Origin: Erythrobacter sp.
GTDB taxonomy: Bacteria; Pseudomonadota; Alphaproteobacteria; Sphingomonadales; Sphingomonadaceae
Length of the DNA stretch: 38,664 nucleotides
Assembly (NCBI GenBank): GCA_002695185.1
Contig: NZOF01000131.1
Location: 1-38,664 of the forward strand
Reading direction: 5' to 3'
This document shows, piece after piece, positions 1 through 9,900 of this stretch (the first letter of the stretch is position 1; each line of letters begins with the position of its first letter). A model generated the notes under the pieces. It worked only from the letters and a program-made list of their open reading frames with translations. It did no database searches and had not been told where the DNA came from. Position numbers and translations under genes: made by a program.

Positions 1-1010
1 CCGATGGCGGCACCCCGCCAGGTCAGCGCGCCCAGGACGCCGCTGGCAAGCATCGCCCCGAAGCCGAACAGCACGACCACCAGCACGATCTGTTCGATCT
101 GGTCGATGAAGTGGTGGCTCAGCTTGTGATACCGGCTGCGGTTTTCGCGCTGGCGCGCCGTGACCGCGCCAACGAACACTGCAAGAAAGCCATATCCTTC
201 GGCGAGCTCTGCCAGCCCGTAGGCCAGCAGCAGCGTGCCCAGCACAACCAGGCCTTCGCTCGTGGAATACTTGGGCTGATCAGCGCTTTCGCTTTCCTCG
301 TCGATTTCCTCGATCGGGGAATCCGCCTCGCGCTCGAACACGTACCACGCGCCCGCGCGGCCGACGGCCCAGCCCACCGCAATGCCCGCCGCGATGCGCC
401 ATACGAGATCGAGTGCCGCCCATTCCAGCGTCCACATGCCCAGCGAACTCATCCCGATCGCCGCGATGGCGAGATAGGTGAAGGGGAAGGCCAGCCCGTC
501 GTTGAGGCCGGCTTCGACGGTCAGCGAAAAGCGTACGTCATGCCGCTTGTTCTCGCCCGGCGGGCCGACCTGCACGCTGCGTGCGAGCACCGGATCGGTC
601 GGGGCGAGGGCTGCGCCCAGGAGGAGCGCGCTGGCCGGGGCGAGGCCCACCCACCACCAGCCCATCAGGGCGACAGCGGCAATGGTCAGCGGCATGGCGA
701 TCACCAGCAACGGCCAGATCTGCCGCCAGTTGCGCCAGCTGACCGGCCGGTCGATCGCGATACCCGCCGCCATGAGCGAGGCGATGACGATGAATTCGGT
801 GAGATATTCCAGCGCAACCGCGTCGAACCCGTCCAAGGTCGGATTGATGTGCGGCAGGCCGAGCGGTAGCGAAAAGAGCAGGAAGCCGACGCCGACGTAG
901 AGGATCGGCAGCGAGAGCCAGAAGCGTGCCAGCACGCGCTCGAGCGTCACTGCGAGAGTGAGCCCGAGCCCGAAGATCACGAACATCAATATGCGGGAGT
1001 CGAGTTCCAT
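1..1010 (-). CDS. CPA1-family cation:proton antiporter (NhaP-like), 3' end outside window
   Basis: The gene starts at an ATG at 1010-1008 and stays open to the window edge, so about 336 residues are visible and the C-terminus is missing. It is a polytopic inner-membrane protein with many hydrophobic segments. The motif ALAPTDPVLA followed by EAGLNDGLAFP is the family hallmark (A-T/S-D-P and E-S/A-G-x-N-D-G) of Na+(K+)/H+ antiporters that exchange cytoplasmic cations for periplasmic protons. It begins 6 bp after the stop of the secreted amidase on the same strand, so the two are probably co-transcribed. An acidic stretch rich in Glu, Asp and Ser interrupts the membrane region about two thirds of the way along and is probably a cytoplasmic loop. 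Family assignment is secure. The transported ion cannot be read from the sequence. Confidence 0.85.
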   Translation of the reverse strand, partial: MELDSRILMFVIFGLGLTLAVTLERVLARFWLSLPILYVGVGFLLFSLPLGLPHINPTLDGFDAVALEYLTEFIVIASLMAAGIAIDRPVSWRNWRQIWPLLVIAMPLTIAAVALMGWWWVGLAPASALLLGAALAPTDPVLARSVQVGPPGENKRHDVRFSLTVEAGLNDGLAFPFTYLAIAAIGMSSLGMWTLEWAALDLVWRIAAGIAVGWAVGRAGAWYVFEREADSPIEEIDEESESADQPKYSTSEGLVVLGTLLLAYGLAELAEGYGFLAVFVGAVTARQRENRSRYHKLSHHFIDQIEQIVLVVVLFGFGAMLASGVLGALTWRGAAI

Positions 1011-1016
1011 TCCGGG

Positions 1017-2504
1017 CTACTTGCCTGACCGTGGGGCTGGCTGCCACCGCTTGAAGTCCGGCTCTGCCAGCTGCGCGCTGCGAACGGCCTCGTAGGCTGC
1101 GCCCAGCTGGAGCACTTCGAAGTCCTTCCACTTGCCCCCGAAGAAACTGAGGCCGACGGGAAGATCCTCCACCGCGCCCATCGGCACGGTCAAATGCGGA
1201 TAGCCCGCGACGGCGGCGGGCGTGCCGAACCCGATGCTGCCATTGAAATTGTCGCCAGTGACGAGATCGCTGACCCATGCCGGGCCGCGGGTAGGGGCCA
1301 CGAAGAAGGCGACCTTGTTGTCAGCCATCAGCCTGTCGAGCGTTTCTTCTCCCGCAATTCGCAGCGCCGTGGCGCGGGCCGTGGCATAGGCTTCGGCATC
1401 GGTCGTGCTTTCGGCCAGCGTGAACAGATCCTGCCCGAACCAGCGCATTTCCTCCTGCGGATGGGCTTCGTTGAAAGCGATGAGGTCGGCCAGCGTGCGC
1501 GGCATGTCGGCACCGGGGAGGCTGGCGAGATATTTCCCCATCTCCTCGCGCAATTCATACATCAGCACGGTGAAGCTGGCGCCGTAGACTTCCTCGTCGA
1601 TCTCGAACTCGATTTCGACCAGATCCGCCCCTGCAGCTTGCAGATCGGCGAGCGCGGCGTCGAAGACATCGCGCACGTCCTGCCGATCCCCCTGCTGGCC
1701 GCGCATCACCCCGATGCGCACCCCGGAAAGCGAGAAGCCCGACAGGCCGGTGTGATAATCGGCGCGACGCGGTACACCCACGGTGGCCTTGTCGGCAGCA
1801 TCCTCGCCCGCGATCGCGGAGAGAAGAAGCGCGGCATCGGCAACGCTGTTCGCCATCGGGCCGGGGGTATCCTGCGTGCTGGAGATGGGCACGACATGGG
1901 TACGGCTGACGAGACCGACGCTAGGCTTGAAGCCGACCACGCCATTGATGCTGGCGGGGCAGGTGATCGAGCCATTGGTCTCGGTCCCGATTGCGGCCCA
2001 GGCAAACCCTGCCGCAACCGCCGCCCCGCTGCCCGAAGACGAACCGCAGCTGTTGCGATCGATCGCGTGGGGATTGCGGGTCAGGCCGCCCACCGCGCTC
2101 CACCCGCTGGTGGAGTTATTGTCGCGGATATTGGCCCATTCGGACAGGTTCGTCTTGCCCAGCACCACGCCCCCGGCAGCGCGCAGATTGGCGATCAGCG
2201 GGGCATCGCGGCCTGTGCGGTTTTCGGCCAAGGCGAGGCTTCCCGCCGTGGTGGGCAATTCACGCGTTTCGATATTGTCCTTGATGAGCACCGTCCGGCC
2301 ATCGAGCATCAGGTTCCGCGCATCAGCTTCCGCCGCTTGCGTCGCAGCATCGGGGTTCACTGAAATGACGGCATTCAATTGCGGACCCGCATCGTCCAGC
2401 GCGGCGATCCGGTCGAGATAGGCTTCGGCATGATCCTCCGCCTGTTGGGCCATGAGAGGGGCGGAAGCGAGCAGGAGGGCGAGCGGTGACATACGCAGGA
2501 TCAT
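1017..2504 (-). CDS. Secreted amidase of the amidase-signature family
   Basis: The 495-residue protein begins with a short hydrophobic signal peptide (about residues 1-19, ending PLMA/QQ), so it should act in the periplasm or outside. The amidase-signature Ser-cisSer-Lys triad can be placed: K75 (VLIKDN), cis-Ser S155 in the CGSSSGSGAA segment, and nucleophile S179 in ETNGSITCPA. The 24-residue spacing between the two serines matches well-studied members of the family. The enzyme hydrolyses a carboxamide or peptide-amide bond. It lies 41 bp after the TonB-dependent receptor and 6 bp before the antiporter, which suggests an operon in which the receptor imports a substrate that this enzyme trims. 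The substrate is unknown. The alternative GatA is unlikely, because of the signal peptide and the absence of gatB or gatC. Confidence 0.9.
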   Translation of the reverse strand: MILRMSPLALLLASAPLMAQQAEDHAEAYLDRIAALDDAGPQLNAVISVNPDAATQAAEADARNLMLDGRTVLIKDNIETRELPTTAGSLALAENRTGRDAPLIANLRAAGGVVLGKTNLSEWANIRDNNSTSGWSAVGGLTRNPHAIDRNSCGSSSGSGAAVAAGFAWAAIGTETNGSITCPASINGVVGFKPSVGLVSRTHVVPISSTQDTPGPMANSVADAALLLSAIAGEDAADKATVGVPRRADYHTGLSGFSLSGVRIGVMRGQQGDRQDVRDVFDAALADLQAAGADLVEIEFEIDEEVYGASFTVLMYELREEMGKYLASLPGADMPRTLADLIAFNEAHPQEEMRWFGQDLFTLAESTTDAEAYATARATALRIAGEETLDRLMADNKVAFFVAPTRGPAWVSDLVTGDNFNGSIGFGTPAAVAGYPHLTVPMGAVEDLPVGLSFFGGKWKDFEVLQLGAAYEAVRSAQLAEPDFKRWQPAPRSGK

Positions 2505-2545
2505 GAAACCATCGTGACACCGCGCCCGGGTATTGCAAGCGCGGT

Positions 2546-4624
2546 TTACAAGCTTCCGCTTATCGACATCTGGAAGCTTGGCCCGATGCGCCTGTCCCGC
2601 ATCTCGCTGAAGGCGATCTGCCCGTCCGGCCGCGGTGTGTCGTAGACCGTGCGGTAGAACCGGTCCCGCGCGCCCAGCACGTTGCCGATGCTACCCTCGA
2701 CCGTCAGGCCGAACACATCCTTATGTTCCACGAACAAATTTGCGAAGGTGGGGCCTTCCCATTCCCGCCCGAACTCATAGCGCCGGGAATAGGGCGCTTT
2801 CCCCTCGGAATAGAGGCTTGCGCCCCAGGCCCAGTCGCTTTGCGGAATGTCATAGCGGAAATCGACGTCGACCAAGTCGATAGTGTCTCCCGAGAACGGG
2901 CGTTTTTCACCCGTGAACGGGTCGATCACATCCATGTCCCGGCTGCGCAGGCGCACATCGAACCGCGCCCCGTTCCAGCCGAGGGGATCGGTCCGCACAG
3001 TCGCATCGAGCCCGAGATGGAGGCGCTGCGCCGATCCGATATTCCCGCGCGCCTCGCCATCGCCGGGAAGCGGAAACCAGTCTATGAAATCCTCGAACCA
3101 GGCCTGCCGCACATCGAACTGGAGCGACAGCCATTCGCCGAAATTCCTGTTGGCCTGCAGCTCGACATTCCAGCTCTGATAAGGGACGAGTTGGTTGTTG
3201 CCGCCGTTCTGATTGTCATCGCCCAGCGAAACGCTGGCCAGAAAATCGCCGAACGAAAGCTGGCTGACCCTGCGCGCGAAGGTCAGCGAGACATCGAAGT
3301 CGTCTTCCGGCTTCCAGGTCGCGGCGAAGGAACCCTTCGGGCGTTTGAAAGAACGGGCATTGGCCGCCGCGCCCGACTGCTCGATTTCGGAAAACTCCAG
3401 GGCCCCGATGAATTGGACCGAAATGGCGGGCGAAAGCGGCTTCGACCACGAGAGGCTGGTTTCATAGCGGTCTTCTTCCACGCCGCCTGTGCCGGAAGGG
3501 AAGTCGAGCTCCTGAAAAGCGCCATCCTCGTCCAGTCTGAACAATGACGACCGGCGGTCGAGGCGGTTGAAAGCGGCTTCGCCCGCCACTTGCCAGTCCG
3601 ACGACAGCATCGTCCAATTGTATTCGAACCGGCCGATCCGCTCCCCCGACACATTAATCTGCAGGAAGCGCGAGCCCACGGCGGGTCGGTCGTCCGAGAA
3701 ACTGTCGACAAGGGTGCTGGAGTAATTGTCGCGCTCGAACCGCTCCAATCCGATCAGTTTCAGGCTACCGGGCCCGAAGGGAAACTCGACATCGCCCCCG
3801 ATTTCATATTCCGGCCCGTCCTCGCGAATTCTGGCATCGCGCTCGCGGACGGGGCCGAGCACGGGTGTGCCGGTCTCGATCTCATCGCGGTTATAGAAAT
3901 CTTCGCCATAGCTCAGATTGAGATTGGCCGTGGAGGCCGGCCCCAAGGCATAAGTGAAGTTCGTGGCGAGCTTCGGATTATCGAACGCCCCGGAAAACCG
4001 GGAGTATTGTTCTTCGGCCAGGCTGGCATCAGGGGCGTAGACCAGAGTTTCGCCATCCGCGCCGAAGCGATTGTTCTCGTTCGAAAGCGACAGCGTGTAG
4101 TCGAGCGCGCCGCTGCTGCCTGTCAGCGAGGCTTCACCGCCATACCATTGCGGGTCGGTGTTATGCGGGCGGAAACCCAGATCCCACCGGAACTGGGCAG
4201 ATGCCCCGCGGCGGACGTAAACGACATTCGCCACCAATCCCGTGAGGCCGGGAATATCGAGCGTGTTGCCGTCCACTAATTCGATCCGCACGACATCGGG
4301 CGCGGGAATACGGCGAAGCTGGTCCTGAACCGAATCCGATTTGCTGGAAAACCGCTTTCCGTTGACGAGGACATTCTGGTCCGCCTGGCCCAGGACGCGC
4401 TGCCCCTGATTGCCGCCGGAAATCGAAAATCCCGGTATCCGGCTGACCATGTCAAGCGCGTTGCGCGGCGCGTATTCGGTGAAGAAGGCGGGTTCGAAAG
4501 TGCGCGTCGTCTGCGATGCTTCTGCCGGCACCTGTTCGAGGACCGAGGCGTCGGTCTGCGCCTGCGCAGCAAGCGGCGTGATCGAACCGAAGCTCGCCAC
4601 AAGCGCAATCAAACTGGCAGACAT
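2546..4624 (-). CDS. TonB-dependent receptor (outer membrane), substrate unknown
   Basis: From the ATG at 4624 the protein has about 692 residues. It has a signal peptide (SASLIALVASFGSITPLAAQAQ-type, written here only in outline), then a plug domain (NALDMVSRIPGFSISGG, QRVLGQADQNVLVNGKR, RRIPAPDVVRIELVDG), then a beta-barrel rich in alternating aromatic strands. The C-terminus reads SFQMSISGSL and does not end in the usual terminal Phe. The reading frame is open a further 45 codons upstream, to an ATG at 4759, but that segment is basic and unlike a signal peptide. A TTG at 4633, three codons upstream of 4624, has a GAGAGG ribosome-binding site at good spacing and may be the true start. It is first in a probable operon with the amidase and the antiporter. 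The ligand is not recognisable, and no FecI/FecR-type signalling genes are present. Confidence 0.85.
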   Translation of the reverse strand: MSASLIALVASFGSITPLAAQAQTDASVLEQVPAEASQTTRTFEPAFFTEYAPRNALDMVSRIPGFSISGGNQGQRVLGQADQNVLVNGKRFSSKSDSVQDQLRRIPAPDVVRIELVDGNTLDIPGLTGLVANVVYVRRGASAQFRWDLGFRPHNTDPQWYGGEASLTGSSGALDYTLSLSNENNRFGADGETLVYAPDASLAEEQYSRFSGAFDNPKLATNFTYALGPASTANLNLSYGEDFYNRDEIETGTPVLGPVRERDARIREDGPEYEIGGDVEFPFGPGSLKLIGLERFERDNYSSTLVDSFSDDRPAVGSRFLQINVSGERIGRFEYNWTMLSSDWQVAGEAAFNRLDRRSSLFRLDEDGAFQELDFPSGTGGVEEDRYETSLSWSKPLSPAISVQFIGALEFSEIEQSGAAANARSFKRPKGSFAATWKPEDDFDVSLTFARRVSQLSFGDFLASVSLGDDNQNGGNNQLVPYQSWNVELQANRNFGEWLSLQFDVRQAWFEDFIDWFPLPGDGEARGNIGSAQRLHLGLDATVRTDPLGWNGARFDVRLRSRDMDVIDPFTGEKRPFSGDTIDLVDVDFRYDIPQSDWAWGASLYSEGKAPYSRRYEFGREWEGPTFANLFVEHKDVFGLTVEGSIGNVLGARDRFYRTVYDTPRPDGQIAFSEMRDRRIGPSFQMSISGSL

Positions 4625-4830
4625 TTTCGGCAAGAAACCCACCCTCTCACAATTCGAACTTCCGCTAAGGCCGGAGCCCGGGAACCCAACCACCCGTCGA
4701 TGAACGACGATTTTGCCACGACGAGCGAACCCCTGCATGCCGTGTCGCGGCAGAAGCACCGGGAGCGCATATCGCAGTTGGACTGCGACAGTGCCACCGC
4801 TCCGCCACGCATTAGAAAATCCTCACGTCC

Positions 4831-4845
4831 TTAACGCTTCGCTTA
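4831..4845 (+). promoter_or_regulatory. Candidate CtrA-type box upstream of the chemotaxis receptor
   Basis: TTAA, seven bases, CTTA lies about 165 bp before the receptor start. The CtrA consensus is TTAA-N7-TTAA, so the second half is imperfect. CtrA controls motility and chemotaxis genes in many alphaproteobacteria, which makes the position plausible. The rest of the 4625-5008 gap holds the divergent start regions of the receptor genes and nothing else I recognise. Confidence 0.3.
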
Positions 4846-5008
4846 CCGCCCGGCCCTAAGGGGATCGGCAACGGGCGCAGCAGCTACGCAGGCTTGGGAT
4901 GTGGCAGCGATAGCTTCGGTCGGTGAATTCTACAACGGGTCACGGCATCAAGTGCCGATCGCGTGATCCTGCTCACACAACAGTCCACATACAGCGAGTT
5001 TTTGCACA

Positions 5009-6727
5009 GTGTCCTATAGCAGCAATGACGCAGTCAGCCCGTCCAGCACATTCGGCTCGCGGGCCCGCTCGATAGCCAACCAGATGAACGGGCTGTTCGC
5101 AGCCTGCGCTGCAGGGGTGCTGATCCTCTGCTTCGTCGCGACGCTCGGTTTTCAGATCATTCAGGCCCATGCCGTCGATCTGGATGAAATCGGTGAAGGC
5201 GTGCTTCTTTCTACCAGCCTCAGCGCGGACGTTCATGCGTCGCAGCGAAGCCTCGGCGCATTCCTCGACGAAGGATATGATCCCGACGACCTATCCGCAT
5301 CCATCGCCCTGGTGGACAAGGCGATAGCGACCCATGCTCGGCTGGAAGGGGCTTATGAAAGCACCGACCAGGAAGCACTGGCACGGGTGGCTGCCATCGG
5401 CGACCATCTGGCGGACATGAAAGCCGGGCTCGATGCGCTTTACACCACGCCGAACGACGAAATTTTCGCAAGCGTGGTTCCTATCTTCAAGCATGGCTAT
5501 TCCATTGGCGATCTGGCCAGCTTTCTCCGCGATCGAGGCGAGAGCGAACTGATGGCTTTGACCATCGCCAACGACAAGGAAGTGCAGCTTTATGCGGTGC
5601 TGATGATCGCTCTCGGCGCGCTGTCTTTGTTGACCCTGTACCTCGGCCGCCGGATGACGACTCGCCGCGTGGTCGCCCCGATCCGCAATATCGGCGAAAC
5701 CAGTGCGCTGCTCGCCGCAGGGGCGAGCGACTTGGAAATTCCCGAGCTCGACCGGCAGGACGAAATCGGCGAAATGGCGCGCGCGCTGGAAAGCCTGCGC
5801 ATAATGCAGGAAGATGCACGCAAGGCTGCAAACGACGAGCTTGAAAACCAGGTCGCGTCCTCGGCAGAGCGCGACAAGCGGGTGTCCATGCTGCAGAATC
5901 TCGCCGATGCTTTCGAGCATATGGTGGGCGAAGTGGCACAAGACGTCGCCGCGGCCAGCGGGCAGCTCAAGGATGCGGCGCTCACCATGTCCGAAAATGC
6001 GGAACAGTCCTCACGCCGCGTCGTCAATGCGACCGAGCTTCTCGCCAAGACAAGCCAGGGTGTGACGGGCGCAGCGGCAGCCAGCGATGAATTTGTGATG
6101 TCGATCGGCGAGATCAGCCGTCAGGCCGCTTCGAGCGCAGAACGCGCCGGCCTTGCCAATGAGGCGGCAGGCGATGCGGATCGCACAATCGGCGATCTCG
6201 ACCAGATGGCTTCTCATGTGGGCCAGGTGGTGGAAATGATCGGTCAGATCGCGCAGCGCACCAATCTGCTCGCGCTCAACGCCAGCATCGAAGCCGCCCG
6301 CGGCGGAGAAGCAGGCCGCGGGTTTGCCGTAGTGGCCAGCGAGGTGAAGGAACTGGCCGCGCAGACAGCGCGCGCGACCGAAGAAGTGGACGCGCAAATC
6401 AAGCTCATCCAGTCCTCTTCGACCGCAAGTGCGGGCGCCTTGCGCAAGATCACCGAGGAAGTGGGCCAGCTGGGCGTTACCTCGACCTCTATCGCTGCCG
6501 CAGTGGATCAGCAGGCCGTGGCCGGGCAGGATCTTGCCCAGAGCATCGATGCCGCTGCACGCAGCGCCGAAATGGTCAGCAGCGACATGGAGGAAGTCAG
6601 CCGCATGACGCTGGCCACCGGCGCCGCGGCGAGCCAGGTGCTCAGCGGCTGTACCTCGCTCGAAGACCGCGCGGAGGTCCTTCGCACCCAGGTCGCCGAA
6701 TTCCTCGAACACGTGCGCGCTGCGTAA
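5009..6727 (+). CDS. Methyl-accepting chemotaxis protein
   Basis: This 572-residue transmembrane chemoreceptor starts at GTG 5009. It has a first membrane segment at about residues 28-51, a periplasmic sensor of roughly 140 residues that is largely helical and acidic, and a second membrane segment at about 194-213. A HAMP domain follows at about 214-268, then a long coiled-coil signalling domain. The conserved hairpin tip is seen at about 410-445 ([20 protein letters not shown], then [12 protein letters not shown]), where CheA and CheW bind. There is no C-terminal CheR/CheB-binding pentapeptide; the protein ends in EFLEHVRAA. No che or flagellar genes lie nearby, so it is an orphan receptor that must work with a signalling cluster elsewhere. 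The ligand is unknown. The GTG start lacks a clear ribosome-binding site, and the next in-frame Met (residue 26) lies just before the first membrane segment. Confidence 0.93.
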   Translation: MSYSSNDAVSPSSTFGSRARSIANQMNGLFAACAAGVLILCFVATLGFQIIQAHAVDLDEIGEGVLLSTSLSADVHASQRSLGAFLDEGYDPDDLSASIALVDKAIATHARLEGAYESTDQEALARVAAIGDHLADMKAGLDALYTTPNDEIFASVVPIFKHGYSIGDLASFLRDRGESELMALTIANDKEVQLYAVLMIALGALSLLTLYLGRRMTTRRVVAPIRNIGETSALLAAGASDLEIPELDRQDEIGEMARALESLRIMQEDARKAANDELENQVASSAERDKRVSMLQNLADAFEHMVGEVAQDVAAASGQLKDAALTMSENAEQSSRRVVNATELLAKTSQGVTGAAAASDEFVMSIGEISRQAASSAERAGLANEAAGDADRTIGDLDQMASHVGQVVEMIGQIAQRTNLLALNASIEAARGGEAGRGFAVVASEVKELAAQTARATEEVDAQIKLIQSSSTASAGALRKITEEVGQLGVTSTSIAAAVDQQAVAGQDLAQSIDAAARSAEMVSSDMEEVSRMTLATGAAASQVLSGCTSLEDRAEVLRTQVAEFLEHVRAA

Positions 6728-6748
6728 TCGAAGCGTGCTGCTTGCCAT

Positions 6749-6772
6749 CCTGTCCGGACCGCGCCGGGCAGG
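6749..6772 (+). terminator. Hairpin after the chemoreceptor gene
   Basis: CCTGTCCGG, a 6-base loop, then CCGGGCAGG forms a 9-bp stem with one G-T wobble, 21 bp past the stop codon. No T-run follows, so it would be a weak or Rho-assisted terminator. Confidence 0.35.
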
Positions 6773-6829
6773 AACGGCGCGGCAGTGTGAGGAGAGCGGG
6801 GGAAAGTCACCTTTGAGCGCGACTGCCCC

Positions 6830-6860
6830 CTTGAACATCGGGGCTCGCATGGCGACATAG
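6830..6860 (+). promoter_or_regulatory. Candidate heat-shock (RpoH) promoter for clpP
   Basis: CTTGAAC at 6830-6836 and CGACATAG at 6853-6860 are 16 bp apart and end 29 bp before the clpP start. The -35 matches the sigma-32 consensus CTTGAAA well. The -10 matches CCCCATNT only at the first C and the CAT core. clpP is a classical heat-shock gene and an rpoH gene lies in this window. The call is inference from a partial match. Confidence 0.45.
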
Positions 6861-6889
6861 GCGTCCGAAATTCAGACGGAAGGATACTC

Positions 6890-7603
6890 ATGATCGACCT
6901 CTTCGGCAGCGACGCGCACGGCAGTCAGGGCCAGTTTGACCGCGACCCCATCACGGGTGCGCTGGTGCCGACCGTGGTCGAGCAGTCGAGCCGCGGCGAA
7001 CGGGCGTTCGATATCTTCAGCCGCCTGCTGCGCGAACGCATCGTGTTCGTGACCGGCCAGGTGGAAGACAATATGGCTTCTCTCATCGTGGCGCAGCTGC
7101 TCTTCCTCGAAAGCGAAAATCCGTCCAAGCCGATCAGCATGTACATCAACTCGCCGGGCGGCGTGGTGACGGCCGGCATGGCGATCCACGACACGATGCA
7201 GTACATCAAGCCGCGGGTATCGACGGTGTGCATCGGTCAGGCTGCCTCTATGGGCAGCTTCCTTCTGGCCGCAGGCGAACCGGGCATGCGTATCGCGCTG
7301 CCCAATGCCCGCATCATGGTGCACCAGCCTTCGGGCGGCGCGCGCGGTATGGCATCGGACATCGAAATCCAGGCGCGCGAGATCCTGCGCATCCGCAAGC
7401 GGATGAACGATCTCTATGTCCAGTACACCGGCAAAAGCCTCGACGAGATCGAGAAGGCGATGGACCGCGATACCTTCCTTGAGGCCGAGGAAGCGATGAA
7501 GTTCGGTATCGTCGACAAGGTGTTCGAGGCGCGCCCCGAAAACGAAGGCGAGCCGGAACCTGTGAAGGACGAGGACAAGGGTTCTGGCGGCGCACCCGAA
7601 TAA
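6890..7603 (+). CDS. clpP: ATP-dependent Clp protease proteolytic subunit ClpP
   Basis: The protein has 237 residues and starts at ATG 6890 behind a GGAAGG ribosome-binding site. The serine-protease triad is visible: S120 in GQAASMG, H145 in MVHQPSGG and D194 in MDRD, with the same spacing as in E. coli ClpP. Fourteen subunits form the barrel that degrades unfolded substrates delivered by ClpX or ClpA. The N-terminal stretch of about 30 residues contains the usual LVPTVVEQ motif, and the family is normally auto-processed in this area. The C-terminus carries an acidic, Glu/Lys-rich tail ending in GGAPE that is longer than in E. coli. clpX follows 182 bp downstream on the same strand, the common alphaproteobacterial order. 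Confidence 0.98.
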   Translation: MIDLFGSDAHGSQGQFDRDPITGALVPTVVEQSSRGERAFDIFSRLLRERIVFVTGQVEDNMASLIVAQLLFLESENPSKPISMYINSPGGVVTAGMAIHDTMQYIKPRVSTVCIGQAASMGSFLLAAGEPGMRIALPNARIMVHQPSGGARGMASDIEIQAREILRIRKRMNDLYVQYTGKSLDEIEKAMDRDTFLEAEEAMKFGIVDKVFEARPENEGEPEPVKDEDKGSGGAPE

Positions 7604-7785
7604 GCGCCGCACTCCGCCGGTAGCCGCCGGCGAAAGGATGCACATGCGTCCTTCGGGTGAACGCAGCCCCGCGCCTTCAGCTTATGGCAAGGGGTTTGCG
7701 TTACCTATGATATTGACCCAAGCCCGCACCGGCCTAGAGTCGGCGAATCCCCTGATTATTGCAGGTGGTGCGGGTAGAGCAGGAA

Positions 7786-9042
<1,257 letters not shown>

Positions 9043-9067
9043 CTCTTCCTCGCGCGTACAAGAATGC

Positions 9068-9101
9068 AAACGCCGTGTGGTCAAAGGGTCGCACGGCGTT
9101 T
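9068..9101. terminator. Bidirectional Rho-independent terminator between clpX and the deacetylase gene
   Basis: AAACGCCGTG and CACGGCGTTT form a perfect 10-bp stem with a 14-base loop. It is followed on the plus strand by TCTTGT and flanked by A-rich sequence on the other side. It lies between two converging genes, 26 bp after the clpX stop. Confidence 0.75.
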
Positions 9102-9117
9102 CTTGTAATAGGGCGTT

Positions 9118-9822
9118 TCAGCGCTCCGCATAACGCATCAATTGGCTGACTGTGACGACGTCGTAGCCACGTTCCTGTAAGCCAGTCAGGACTAGCGGCA
9201 GGGCATCGCGCGCGGTCTGATTGTGACGATACATCGGGTGCATCAGGATAATCGAACCTGGTTTGACACGGGCCACTATGTCGGCAGCGAAGGCTTCCGG
9301 GTCTCCGTCGAAATCCTCCGGGCGATCCTCTACGTCCCAGGTGACGGTCGTTAGTCCAGCGCGCTCGACTTCGAATGGCAGGCCAATAAGCCGTTTACCG
9401 AAGGGCGGCCGAAACCAGAGCGTTTGCGATCCGGCTTTTTCCAAGCGATCCTGGGTCTCGTGCACTTCTTCTCTATAAAAAGACTGCGATCTGAAAAGGT
9501 TGCGCTTGTGACTGAACGTATGATTCCCGAGTTCATGCCCGGCGGCGCGAAGCCTTTCGGCCGTGCCGGGAAATCGGTCCATGCGGTCGCCGATCAGGAA
9601 GAAGGTCGCCTTTACCCCATGGCTCTCAAGGATCGGGAGTAGAGCGTCCACGCCCTCGGGCGTTGGGCCATCGTCGAAGCTCAGTGCGACTACCTTGCTG
9701 TCGGTGTCGACCCGGCAGATCACCTCGCCGACAAGCTGAAAGCACTTCGCCTTCGAAAGTTGGTGAAAGCCTATTGCAGCTGCCAATACGAGCACTGAGG
9801 CGAAAACCATCCACTTGCGCAA
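9118..9822 (-). CDS. Polysaccharide deacetylase (NodB-homology, CE4)
   Basis: The protein has 234 residues. One N-terminal hydrophobic segment (about 4-18) serves as a signal anchor, so the catalytic domain faces the periplasm. The CE4 motifs appear in order: SFDDGP with metal/base Asp residues D50 and D51, the HTFSH metal-binding pair H101/H105, RPPFG at 138-142, and LMHP with H195. Such enzymes remove acetyl groups from N-acetylated glycans such as peptidoglycan or an exopolysaccharide. The true substrate cannot be told here. It lies 78 bp downstream of the CDF transporter on the same strand, which may or may not mean co-transcription. Confidence 0.9.
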   Translation of the reverse strand: MRKWMVFASVLVLAAAIGFHQLSKAKCFQLVGEVICRVDTDSKVVALSFDDGPTPEGVDALLPILESHGVKATFFLIGDRMDRFPGTAERLRAAGHELGNHTFSHKRNLFRSQSFYREEVHETQDRLEKAGSQTLWFRPPFGKRLIGLPFEVERAGLTTVTWDVEDRPEDFDGDPEAFAADIVARVKPGSIILMHPMYRHNQTARDALPLVLTGLQERGYDVVTVSQLMRYAER

Positions 9823-9900
9823 GGTTACTTTCTCCCCGAGATCGGCGAAAGCAGTGCTATGAAGGCCCAGCTGTCCTTCTCGTGAATGGCAGGATCGAAC

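Noticed and set aside
4625..4759. N-terminal extension of the TonB-dependent receptor to ATG 4759
   Set aside because: It is basic and not signal-peptide-like, and a normal signal peptide begins at or just before 4624.
4850..4920. Cyclic-di-GMP riboswitch before the chemoreceptor gene
   Set aside because: The GGCAACGGGCGCAGC-like sequence resembles parts of the aptamer by eye but lacks the conserved GGGCAAACC and GCAAAGCC elements.
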